64,000 nt of DNA from Edaphochlamys debaryana (Eukaryota; Chlorophyta; Chlorophyceae; Chlamydomonadales): contig JAEHOE010000028.1 of NCBI GenBank assembly GCA_016858145.1, positions 434,001 through 498,000 of the forward strand, given 5' to 3'. Shown one piece after another: positions 45,851 through 56,800 of the stretch. Position 1 is the stretch's first letter, and every line of letters starts with the position of its first letter. Both the position numbers and the translations under genes were made by a program. Below the pieces are notes generated by a model that saw only the letters and a program-made list of their open reading frames with translations, made no database searches and was not told the origin of the DNA.

Positions 45851-48058
45851 ATGGCCAATGCTGCATCTGCTATGACACTTGAGGGCCTCCTCAGTCAGGT
45901 CGGGGTTGAGGTCGTCGACAGAATTGTCGACGCCATCCTGCCGCCCCCTGATCGGCGCTACACGAACCTGCACGCGCTCCGGCTCTCCTGCCGGACGCTG
46001 CGGAGGCGGAAGCATGCGCCAACTCAAGGTCAAAGTGCGGGACGCGACGGTGGCCACGCGGGTGAGACCGTGCGCTTGAGGCACGCAACCCCAACACACC
46101 CGCTTCCTGCCGCAACGGCACGCCCCTCTCCCCCGCAACCCACCTGCGAATCACGAATCCTGCGCCTGGAACTATATCTCCCTCAGGTCCCGACCCTGGA
46201 GCGCTGGCCGCGCGTTAGCAGCCTGGACCTGCTGCTGGACGACGTCATCTACCCGCTCACCCGGGCTGCCGACGACCCTCTTGACCCTCCAGAGCTGGAT
46301 ACCCAGATGCTCCTGCCGGTGACACGCCAGCCCCTGGCGTGCCGCCAACGCATCACCTCACTGGCCGTGCGGCTGGAGCACTTGGACCCGGTGGACCCCA
46401 TCTCGCCCGTGGCCATCTCCGCCCTGCCTCTCTGGTTCCCGTCCCTCAAGGACCTGAACCTGGACCTGCCCATCGCCACGTCCTCATCACTGCAGCTGCG
46501 GTACATGTACGACGCGCTCGCGACCCTGCCGCATCTGGAGAGCCTGCGCGTCCCAAACTGCATAGACCTCAGCGGAGTCGGCGCTCTGCGCAACAGCCTC
46601 AGGCGGCTGCGGATCAAGGAGGTGGTCACCAGGGGGCTGATCGACCTAGCCATTGGGGCCCTACCAGATACCCTCTCGCTGCATAAGCTCGAGAAGCTTG
46701 AGGTTGAAAATGGCTGGGCAGAGGCAGCCTTCGTGCACGGCCTTCTGAGGGGCTGCGCGCGTGGCGGGCGGAGCATCGACGTGTGCCTGGAGCTGACGGT
46801 CATGGAAGGCGCAGAAGCCAACTGGGGCGGTAACTTCGGGTTCACGTTCAGCGCTGGCGTGCTCAAGGAGGTGCGGTATGATGGTCATCTGACCGATCTG
46901 TGCATGGCGAGCAAGGTGCTGCGGGCCAGCCCCGAAGTGCTGCCGGGCGAGACGGTCCTTCGGCTGGCGGAGGTCAGACTCCAGGCCGAGCTGCTGCCCG
47001 AGGAGAGGGTGCAGATGCTCCGCAGCGACCTCAAGCGCTTCGTCCGTGTGGAGGTGGAGGGCTTGGCGCTCAGCCGCGAGCCGGCCGTGCCCAGCCTCGC
47101 GCCGCTCGTGCAGGCGCGGCAGCTGTTCGGCTCGCCTCGCCAGCTGACGTGGTGCGGCTTCAGGAACAGCGTTGAGCTAAGCACCGCTGCCCTCACGGCT
47201 GCGGAGCAGCGGGCGGCAGCGGCCCAGCGCCACGACGGGGCGGCCAAGCCGCCGCTGCCGCCGCCCTGTGCCCTGCCCAAGCCGGAGGCTATCCTGCAGA
47301 GGGCAGTGGACCGTCTCGCGGCCGCCGCCCGGCCCGACTGCCTGCAGCCCGACGCTGACATCCACACGCCCGTGCTCCTGGCCCGCGGCTCAGTGGTCGC
47401 CACGTTAGCCCACACGCCGACCGCCGTCCTGCCCTGGCTGCAAGCGCTTGCTGTGACGTCGGACTCCCTGCTGCCGGGGGCAAAGGGCGAGGACGTCGTG
47501 GCTGAGGTGAAGGTGCTGCCCACCGCCGCTGCCGTGCTGGTGCGCTGCGGCGAGGCGCGGGGCGCGGCGGCGGCGCTGCTGGCGGCGGCGGCGGCGGCCA
47601 CGCGGGGTCAGCCGCACGGCTCGCTCGAGCTGGTGCCCCTGGGCCTGGGCTGGCACCCGGACGAGCAGCTGGAGGCCGCACTGCAGCAGGTGCGCATCTG
47701 TTTGGGCATGGCGGGATTTGGCTCGGTCATATGGGCTCCGCCGTAGGGGTTCCGTCAGAGGGGCTGGGGTGCGGAGGCTCTAGGCTTGGTAGCAGCCGGG
47801 CCGGACTAATGAGAGTGGTAAGGAGCAGCGGAAGCTGAGAGCAGCCACGAGAAGCTCTCCATAGGGGGAACGCTGGGGGAACGCTGGGCGGGCCGAGTCC
47901 CTGTCTGGCTCCTCGCCAATCCGTCCCTCGCTCCTTGGTTGCGCCGTTACCGCCGGCAGGAGATGCAGCGGGCGCTGGACGCAGGGGCGGCGCACGGCTC
48001 CGACGCCTGCCTCGCCTGGGCGGTGTCGGTGTTTGCGTTCCTGGCCCGACTGCCCTAG
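45851..48058 (+). CDS. F-box-like/leucine-rich protein, tandem copy 1, with compensated frame lesion
   Basis: Best continuous model: 45851-47689 plus last exon 47960-48058 (645 residues), reading straight through the segment that is intron 1 in copy 2. Residues about 9-53 resemble an F-box (TLEGLLSQVGVEVVDRIVDA ending LRLSCRTLRR), which would bind Skp1 in an SCF ubiquitin ligase; this is inference from pattern. The following region is leucine-rich (TLPHLESLRV, SLHKLEKLEVENG) and may be the substrate side. Relative to copy 2, eight bases are missing near 46006, which shifts the frame. Canonical removal of intron 46062-46186 would then stop after about 80 residues. Retaining that 125-nt intron restores the frame with no stop. 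The last exon EMQRALDAGAAHGSDACLA is conserved in copy 2. Start chosen by conservation of MANxAxAxTLEGLL. Could be a decaying gene. Confidence 0.65.
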
Positions 48059-50178
48059 GCGGTGTTTTGGGAGCTCGGTGTGGGGCCCATCGCGCGGTCG
48101 GCGCATCGTGGCTGCATGCCCGGGTGGCCTGCACGGGACCGTGTCGTCCCAAGGATACGACCTTGTCCACGGGGCAAACCTGGTGTGCAGGCGGGTTCTG
48201 TGCTGCTAGGCGGGGCAACTGCATCTCAGCATGCTGCTCGCTGCTGCTGTGTCGCTATCAGGGCTGTCGGGGCCTTGTGGGACCTGGCGGATCTTGCACG
48301 TCGGCACCACGGACACTTGGGCGCGGCTGCGGTCGGTATCGAGGCTAGCCTAGGAGCGTCTTGACGGCTCGAGTGCCCTCCTGTTTGACAGCGGTTGCGA
48401 GAGCGCTGAGGGATGGAGTTTGAGGGGCTGCTGGGCTTAGCCTGCGGGAGTGCCGGCGGCAGCTACGAAGGTCTGAGGGCTGGAGTGCTTAGTGAAGGGG
48501 CTGAGGCCGGGGCTACATGTGTGCGAGGCTTAGTGGGGAGCACGGGGATCGGGGTGGGGTTGGTGCCTGTGCTGGGCTTAGGAGGGGCCACGTGTCTTGG
48601 GTGCTGGCGTAAGTGTCGACGCTGGTTCCTGCATGGGGGCCCTTGTATTTGAAGCTTGTTGCATTATCGCCTGCAGTGCACTGGCTACGTGTGGAATGGA
48701 CTGGCTGCATGGCTTATTGATATGCCCAAGTGCGGCCTCCATTGCCACTGGCTGCGTGGGGGTACACCGCTAGACTGGCTGTATGATGGGGGCATCCTCG
48801 GGCGACAAGCCACTATGGCTTCTGTTTTGGGCTGAACCCCCCCCGTCAGGCTCTTCGGGCAAGCTACGATGTGCTTATCCCTTTGAATTATACTGTATGT
48901 GGAAACTTGGTGAGTTGATCAAGCTGAGAGTTGCTGGGGGCGTGCTGTCCAGGCTTCTTGGGGTCCAGCGTGGTGTGGAGCCAAACCCGCGCGTCGTTGG
49001 GAGTGGGGAAACGTTTCAACCCGACTTCAGATGTTGTGCAACGTGAGCTTTTCTGAACTTTACACTTTGTTCAGCACTTGCCGGACACTTGGCGGGGGCG
49101 CGGGCGGGGCCGCAGCTGCGGGCGGAGGCGGAGGGGGCGGTGTTGCAGGATGGTAGATCCGGCTTTGTCCTCTCGCGTAGTGCGGGGCCAGACTCGAACA
49201 TTGGGCCCCCTGGAGGAACCGCGGGCCTCAGCGCTTTCCTGCCTTCAGGCAGCCACCCTTGGCAGGGCCTTGATTTCGCGCTGCAAGGCGTGTGCGCATT
49301 CTGGCGTGCTTGTCACTTGTCGTGCTCGATATTTCCAAGAACCCTTCGCGAGAGCCGCGATGGATGGGCTGCAGGGTGACGGCCGTGCAGGCGCTGCCTG
49401 TTGCTGGGGCGTCTGACCCTTAAGGCGCTGCCTCAGACCAGCGAGACCGTGGCGCGGTGGCGGTGAGGTGCCCGCTCAGTGATGATGGTGTCCTGTTGCG
49501 ATGTCGCGCACCGTCCTCTGAAGGTAGACACCTCTGCAGTAAGAACTATTCTAGGCGCGAAACGTTTGATAAGGTTCGAAGTTTGAAGGGTACTTTACTT
49601 GCGGGCGCCATGCAGCGTAGCCACGGGAAATCGGAGGGGGGCGGGGGCGGGTCCTCGAGGCAGAAGGGCAGCAGGAGGGTTCTGTGCTCGCAGGGGCCGT
49701 GCTGCGTAGTCCGGACGACGACGGGGGATGCAGCTGAACGCGTCGGTGTAGCCGCTGCCGCAACGCGAGAGAAGAAGGCGGGGTGCCAGCAATGCGCATC
49801 GCCGAGGCAGGGGCTAACCTAGGGGCAGCCCACGGGAACTCACGGGAACTTGGAGGGGGGGGGGCGGGGGGGCGCGTCCGGGGGCGGGGCAGAACTCGCA
49901 GAAGGGCAGCACATACACCATGCAGGCAACACATGCCTTTTGCTTCTCAACGTTTCACAGTTAGTAGCCTTGTGATACTCCCGCCCTAGACATCTGCAGC
50001 TCAGTGTGTGCAAGCTGCGACAGCTGCGACAGTTGGAATGCGCTGGCGCCCTCCTCTGCACGTTTGCCTAAGCCTCTGAACGGTGTCGCCATTCTGTGCA
50101 TGCGGTAACCTCCGCAAACAGCGAGACTGGGCTGCTTCCGCGTTGAGGTCTCACGCGATCAAGAGCCTACTCGCCAGT
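48059..50178 (+). other. Intergenic between the F-box-like copies
   Basis: No gene recognised in 2.1 kb. The first bases resemble those following the copy 2 terminal exon. An in-frame ATG at 50083 upstream of copy 2 would add 32 residues not conserved in copy 1. G-rich runs occur near 49855-49890. Confidence 0.5.
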
Positions 50179-51980
50179 ATGGCAAATCCTGCAGCTGCTC
50201 TGACACTTGAGGGCCTCCTCAGTCAGGTCGGCGTCGAGGTCGTCGATAGACTCGTCGATGCCATCCACCCGCACATTGACGTCCGGGAGACTCACCTGAA
50301 CGCTCTCCGGCTCTCCTGTCGGACGCTGCGGAGGCTGGTAGATGGAAGCATGCGCCGACTCAAGGTCAAAGTGCGGGACGCAACGGTGGCCACGCGGGTG
50401 AGACCGTGCGCTTGAGGCACGCAACCCCAACACACCCGCTTCCTGCCGCAACGGCACGCCCCTCTCCCCCGCAACCCACCTGCGAATCACGAATCCTGCG
50501 CCCGGAACTATATCTCCCTCAGGTCCCGACCCTGGAGCGCTGGCCGCGCGTTAGCAGCCTGGACCTGCTGCTGGACTACGTCACCAACCCCATCGTGCGG
50601 ATGTTTCGCAGGGATGCGGAGGAAGACGTTCAGCAACCGGATCTGGATGCCCAAATGCTCCTGCCGGTGACACGCCAGCCCCTGGCATGCCGCCAACGCA
50701 TCACCTCCCTGGCCGGCCGGCAGGAGCACTTGGACCCCGTGGACCCCATCTCGCCCGCGGCCATCTCCGCCCTGCCTCTCTGGTTCCCGTCCCTCAAGGA
50801 CCTGAACCTGGACCTGCCCATCGCCACATCCTCCTCACTGCAGCTGCGGTACATGTACGACGCGCTCGCCACCCTGCCGCACCTGGAGAGCCTGCGCGTG
50901 GCGCACTGCGCCGCGCTCGAGGGCATTGGCGCGCTGCGCAGCCTCAAGCGCCTTCGCCTAAAGGACCTTAATTCCCACGGATGCCTCTACCTGCCGGTCT
51001 CCGCGATCCCAGACATCATCTCACTGCAGAAGCTGGAGATTCTCGAGGTCGACAGGGGTGTTACTGAGGCGGACTTCATGTGCGGTCTGTTGAGGGGCTG
51101 CGCGCTGGGCGGGCTGAGCATCTCCATCCATCTCGACCTCCGTGCGTACGTAGCAGCCGCGCCGGAGGACGTGACTGGCGACTTTGGGTTCACGTTTAGC
51201 GCTGGCGTGCTGAAGGAGGTGCAGTTCTGCGGAACGCTTACCGAGCTGTGTGCTGCGGCGACCAGGGTGCTGCGGGCCAGCCCTGAGGTGCTCCCAGACG
51301 TCACGGTCCTTCGGCTCAGCCACGTCAGCCTCCAAGCCGAGCTTCTGCCCGAGGACCAGGCGCGGATGCTCCGCAGCGACCTCAAGCGCTTCGTCCGTGT
51401 GGAGGTGCAGGGCCTGACGCTGAGCAGCGAGCCGGCCGTGCCCAGCCTCGCGCCGCTCCTGCAGGCGCGGCAGCTGTTCGGCACGCCTCGCCGGCTGGCG
51501 TGGCTCAGCCTTGACCTCAGCACCGCTACGCTCACGGCAGCCGAGCAGCAGGTGGCAGCGGCCCAGAGCACCGGCGGGGCGGCCGAGCCGCCTCCGCCGC
51601 CGCCCTGTGCCCTGCCGGAGCCGGAGGTTATCCTGCAGCGGGCGGTCGACCATCTTGCGGCCGCCGCCCGGCCCGACTGCCTCCAGCCTAATGCCAACCA
51701 CTTCAATCCTGTGCTCCTTGCCCGCGGCTCCATGATTGAAACGCTGGTCCACACGCCGGCCTCCGTCCTGCCCTGGCTGCGAGAGCTGGTGCCTACCTCC
51801 GGGTCCCTGCCGCCGGGGGCAAAGGGTGAAGACCTCGTGGCTGAGGTGAAGGTGCTGCCGACCGCCGCCGCCGTGTTGGTGCGCTGCGGCGAGGCGCGGG
51901 GCGCGGCGGCGGCGCTGATGGCGGCGGCGGCGGCTGCCACGCGGGGTCAGCCGCGCTTAGTAGCGGCAAGAGGACCCTGA
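50179..51980 (+). CDS. F-box-like/leucine-rich protein, tandem copy 2
   Basis: Exons 50179-50397 and 50523-51980 encode 558 residues. Exon 1 has the F-box-like segment MANPAAALTLEGLLSQVGVE through LRLSCRTLRR, then the bases missing in copy 1, and is spliced phase 0 to VPTLERWPRVSSLDLLLD. The leucine-rich part contains TLPHLESLRVAHC and LQKLEILEVD. A likely role is substrate recognition in an SCF ubiquitin ligase, inferred only from the F-box pattern. The 3' end is odd: the segment ending in copy 1 with GWHPDEQLEAALQQ is gone, and translation runs to a stop at 51980 after GQPRLVAARGP. A weak donor (GTAGCG at 51960) would join in phase to the conserved terminal exon at 52124, giving 584 residues. 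The alternative is that copy 2 has lost its normal 3' splice junction. Confidence 0.7.
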
Positions 51981-52123
51981 GGCCGGAGTCGTGAAACGGG
52001 CTTAGGCAAGAGGGGGGTGGCCGGAAGCTTGCCTCTGTTGGTTCCACCTCAGCGGACCGAGCCCTTTCCTGGCCCCTCGCCAATCCGTCCCTCGCTCCTT
52101 GCTTGCGCCGTTGCCGCCCGCAG

Positions 52124-52222
52124 GAGATGCAGCGGGCGCTGGACGCAGGGGCGGCGCACGGCTCCGATGCCTGCCTCGCCTGGGCGGTGTCAGTGTTTGC
52201 GTTCCTGGCCGGACTGCCCTAG
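52124..52222 (+). other. Conserved terminal exon of copy 2, possibly orphaned
   Basis: Preceded by a good acceptor (CCGCCCGCAG). It encodes EMQRALDAGAAHGSDACLA and a hydrophobic tail ending in stop, nearly identical to the last exon of copy 1 at 47960-48058 (one residue change, Arg to Gly near the end). Its upstream donor partner has been lost or replaced, so whether it is still used is unclear. Confidence 0.6.
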
Positions 52223-53813
52223 GCGCTGTCCTAGGAGCTCGGTGTGGGGCCCTGGCGGGCGGGCGGCGCAGCGTGGCTGCAAGGTCGGTAGGGACGGAAC
52301 TACACTACCGGTGGTGGACGGGCGGGCTTGGTGCTGCCAGACGGGGTGGCCTCACATGCCGCTCACTGCGCGCGGGTGCAATGGGTCATCAGGTGGTCGG
52401 GGTCCGGGCAGGGCCGGGCTTAGCTTGTACGTTAGGGCGGGAATGTGGGCGGCTTGAGACGTAATAAGGTATGTTGGAGGCTCGTGGATGCACGGAAGCC
52501 CACAGCCGACGGATGATTGAGTGTGCACTAGATCGTGACGCGGGGAGCTCAGGTTAGGGCTGGTGAGGGTGCGAACCACGTAGAGCAGTCCGAGTGAGCA
52601 TTGAAACGCCTTGGGACAGTCCCTGCGCGGTATTGCGGGTGTCACGGGGGCCACGATGAATGCGGCATACGGCATGGCCTAAACGCGGTGTTCAGGCAAT
52701 GTTGCGTGTTCGTGATCTGCATTGGGGCCCCTTGCCGTGGTTGTGTGGTTACTGCGAGTGAGCGATTACGCTTGGCCACGGCCCTTTGGGGCACGGCCTT
52801 GTGTGGACTGATCTTTCGTGGCTGGCGAAACCCTTTGTGGCGCTCGAGGCTTGCTGCCAGTACTAGTAGTGATGTGCTTCCTTATGAAGTGCAAAAGGCC
52901 TCACCGTTGACGGGCATGTTGGTAGCATGTGCTGTGCGTACCTCGTGCTGGCGGGTGGCCGTGTCGCTATCGGCAGGCATGTCGATCACGCCAGCAGGTG
53001 CAGGCCGTTCTTGGGCGCTGAGCTTGTGGTGGCGAAGTGGTCCTGTGGTGCTTGGCGGGTTTGGCATATGACGAGGCGGCGGGGGCGTACTGGGGAGGCC
53101 GCCAGGGAGGTCTGTGACGGTCTGTGGGGGATCGGGGTTGACGCGTCGGCACTGCTCCTGGGAAGGCGGTTTTGCGGCAGGCCAAGCACAAAGCTCCCGA
53201 AACGTGATTCTTCAAGTGGCAAGAGGTATCCTGCAACGAATGCCTTGCTGAGCGCTTGTAAGTGCTACGGAGGCCTGGGTTTCAGCGTCTGGGAGCATGA
53301 CACATGCAATTGGGAGCGGAAGGGCGCAAGTAACCTGCCGCGGGGCGCGGGCGCCGTGTGCGGAGTGCGAGGCGCTGTCCCTGCCCTTCTGAGCTCTGGA
53401 CGAACCCTTTGTCCAGTGCATGTGGTTGCGGCAGGGGGGTTAACCGCACACGCGCCCCACCTCCCTATGCGCCGCCTAGCTTCCCCGGGGCTCGGCCCCC
53501 TCGTCCGGCCCTGTCCGTGCCCAGGCGCCGAGCTGTCGCGGTGGTCCCGAGTCCTCTCCGGCTGACGGGCGTGCTGCGCATCGCGATAACTGTCCCCGCT
53601 TCGCTGCAGGTGGCGTGGGCTTCGTGGTTCGCACCGGCTTACTGAGCCGCGAACTCGCGTGGATCCACCCGGGATTGCGATGGCGGGCAACTGACGACTT
53701 ATTTCTGCTCTCTCTCTCCCAAAGACCCCGCAGTCCTCCCCAAGCGATCCGATATAGTTTCGGTCCCACACGACACTTATACGAAGCCACAAGCTGGCGC
53801 GTAGCTCGCAACC
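52223..53813 (+). other. Intergenic upstream of the CSC1-like gene
   Basis: No gene recognised in 1.6 kb. GATATAGT at 53751-53758, about 60 nt upstream of the CSC1-like start codon, could be a TATA-type element; this is inference. ORFs on both strands lack similarity to known proteins by eye. Confidence 0.45.
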
Positions 53814-56800
53814 ATGGCCGCAGGCAGCTCGGCCGTGCTCTCGAGCTTCTTGCTCAATTTGATCATAGGCCTGTGTGCCTTTACGGCGTTCTGCTTCTTG
53901 CGCGTTCGCCTGGTCGCGAGGCGCTATTATGCCCCGCGACGGTGAGCTGGGGATGGGGTGGTGGGGCTGCAACTTGGGGCTGGGCGTCTCCAAGCAGCGG
54001 GCTAGCTCGGAACACGCGATACATGTGATGGTGAGGTCTCGGAGGTCGCCAGGCGCTGTGGCGAGGCGGTCTACCTTCGCGAGCGGGACTCGGGCCTCCA
54101 GACTTGCACAACCATGCGTTGTTGCCGCGAGACGTGCGATATCTACTCACATACCCTACTCGCTACTGAAACGGGAGTCGCGAGCAAGCGTTTACGCCTT
54201 TCGGGCGCTTGTTCCGCATGGAGCAGCTTGCCCGACAGCGCGCTGCCGCTGCCGCTCGCAAGCCAGAGCAGTATAGGGGTCGTATATAAGGCACAGGGTC
54301 TCGATAACCTGCAGAGCACAAATGAGCTCGAGCGGTTTCAGTCTGGGCACGTCCGTCCGCAACATCCACAGCCCGCGGCCTGTTGCGCCCTCCCCCACCC
54401 CACTCACTCACCCCTGACCTCCCTGGCCCGCCTTGCCTCCCCCGCGTCGCACCCCTTTGCGTAGATATGCAAATGATATCGAAAAGAAGCCCAAGAGGCT
54501 GACCTGGGGCTTGTTGGACTGGATCAAGCCCACGCTCACCTATGAGGAGCCCCGCATCATCAACGAAGCCGGCCTCGATGCGGCCATGTACCTCCGCGTG
54601 CTGCGCTTTGGTGGGTCAGGGCAGGATCAGGGCAGGGCCTGGGCCGCCAGGGGCCCTGGACTCGAGGGGACCCGACCCACATCGCCATGTGGGTCGGCCT
54701 ACCTCCCTGCGCTCCGTCCCTGACCTCCCATCACACCCGCCGACCTACCCGCCCGACTTCCAGGCCTCTACCTCTTTGTGCCTGTCTCCTTCTGGTGCCT
54801 GGTCGCCATGCTCCCGGTCAACCTTACCTCCAACGAGGTGGACCGCCTCCTCGAGCAGCAGGTGGGCGGGGCGCAGGGGTTGGGTTGGGTGGCGCTGCAT
54901 GCTTACGGGGGTCGCATTGTGATCTCACCCACCCTCCAACCCACGCACACCGCACCCACGCCGTCACGCACCCGACCCATCACAGGCCATTGATTCGGGC
55001 AACAATGTGACCACCAGCGACAACTTCAAGTTCACGGACTTCGACAAGTGGGTCAGGAACGGCTGGGGGCCAAGGAGGGCCCCATGCATGCCCCAGGGAC
55101 GCGGTTACTGGGGCATTGGTAGGAACGACTCCAGAAGGACCGGCCAAGGGCGCTGCTGAATGGCAGTAGTAGGGATACAAAGAATGGCGCAGCTGAGGCG
55201 AGCGTTGTCTCTGTGTAGCAGGTCCGCAACCTTCAGGAGTGTCATGGGCAGGGCGCTGGTTTGGGCGACTGAGCCGCCATGGATCTGGCCGATGGGCTGA
55301 CTCATCCCAACCCCGTTACCCCCGCACCCAGGTACTCTCTGTCCAACATTCCCGCCAAGAGCCAGAAGATGTGGGTGCACCTGATCTCTCTATACTTCGT
55401 TGGCATTCTAACGATGTTCGTGAGTCGGGCTTTCGTGGGTGGGGTGCTGGGTGCTGCACCGATGGGAAGCGAGGAACGGCGAGCTAGGGCCGATGCCGGC
55501 ATGCGCAGTTGAGATAGGAAAGAGGGTGTCAACCTCGGCGGCTGCCCCCGCACCTGACCTCCTTCAACGCAAGGGCCGCTTCAATAACTTATGCATCACT
55601 CCTGACCTGTGACTGAGCCCTGTGTCTGTCCACATGCCCCCACCTGCCCCCGCCTCCTCCCTAGCTCCTGAACAAGTACAACCGGGAGTCCGTGCTCCTG
55701 CGCCTCATGTACCTCGGCAACCAGCCCAGCGGCGGGCCCTCGCACAGCGTGCTGGTCACCGACGTGCCGGGCGTGCAGGAGGTGCGGGGCCGGGCTGGGG
55801 AGGCTGGGCTGGGTGGGAGAGGCTGGGAGGGGGCAAGGGCTGGGCGGGGTCGTGTCGCGGGGCTGGGGCGCCCTTGCCGTCCATGCACCGGCGAGAGCAA
55901 GATGGAGCGATCCGGCTGGGAGCGAGGAGCTTGGCGGTTGCGCTTTGTCCACCGCAGCCGGGCCCCCGACGCCCGTTACCACCAGTCATTGCTGTCCGAA
56001 TCCTTCCTGCCCCTGCTGCTGCCTCGGCCCCCGACACCCTCCCCCCAGGCCGTTGCCAAGACCATGGCTGCTGACCGGAAAGAGGCCAAGGCCGTCCGCG
56101 CCGCCTCCAAGGCCTCCGCTTCCAAGGCGTCCGGCTCCAAGCGCAGCCACTCGCGCAGCAGCAGCGAGGCAGACTCGCACGTGGGTCGCTCTGGGGCGGG
56201 GGTGCCGAAAACTTACAGGCGATCAGGGCCGTAGGCTCGCGCGAAACCCGCCGAACCGGGGTGGGGGCGGGGCGGGGGTGGGGGCTGGGCAGGGCGGGGT
56301 GAGGGGCCGGCAAGGCAGGGCTGGTTGGTCCCGCAAGGCAGGGTTGGTTTACTGGAAGAGGGGCGTTCCCCTGCGGGCTTCTGGCCCTCTCGCTTACCCC
56401 CATCCTTTCCGACGCGCTGCACCCATCGGCCCCGCAGATTGACATCAAGGGGCACGAGCTGGAGCTGGCGCCCCCTCCCTCCGCCACGCCCGTCCACCAG
56501 TCTGGCCCCGGACCCGTCGCCGAGTAAGTGCCACTTCCGAGGGTCTCCTGCGACTCCTCTCGGTGCACCCTTCAGGCCTATCCCCGTGCCCCTTAACCCG
56601 CTTACCCCCTTCTCAGCTCCTCTGCCTCCTCCCTTCCACACCTCCCTCTCCCCATCTCCCTCCCACCCCCTCCCACCCTCCCACCCTCCCACCTAGGGCC
56701 AACGAGGACCAGGGCACCGACCCCACCGACATTGCTGTCACCATCAAGGGCGCCGCGGACGCGCCCCCGCCCCCGGCCCAGGAGCCCGCCCCAGGTGGGG

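Larger units (their letters stand above)
45851..52222 (+). repeat. Tandem duplication of the F-box-like gene
   Basis: The two copies start 4,328 nt apart and share exon 1, the 125-nt intron, most of exon 2, the terminal exon and some sequence after the stop. Similarity is uneven: near identity around the intron and in parts of the leucine-rich region, marked divergence in the middle of exon 1 and at 46630-46850 versus 50940-51170. Confidence 0.85.

Noticed and set aside
1123..53813. TGTAA as a general polyadenylation marker for gene ends
   Set aside because: Found suitably placed only after unit 0. It is absent close to most other stops, so I did not use it to define gene ends.
53265..53993. 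Minus-strand ORF (242 codons) overlapping the CSC1-like first exon
   Set aside because: No recognisable features, and overlaps the well-supported first exon of the channel gene.
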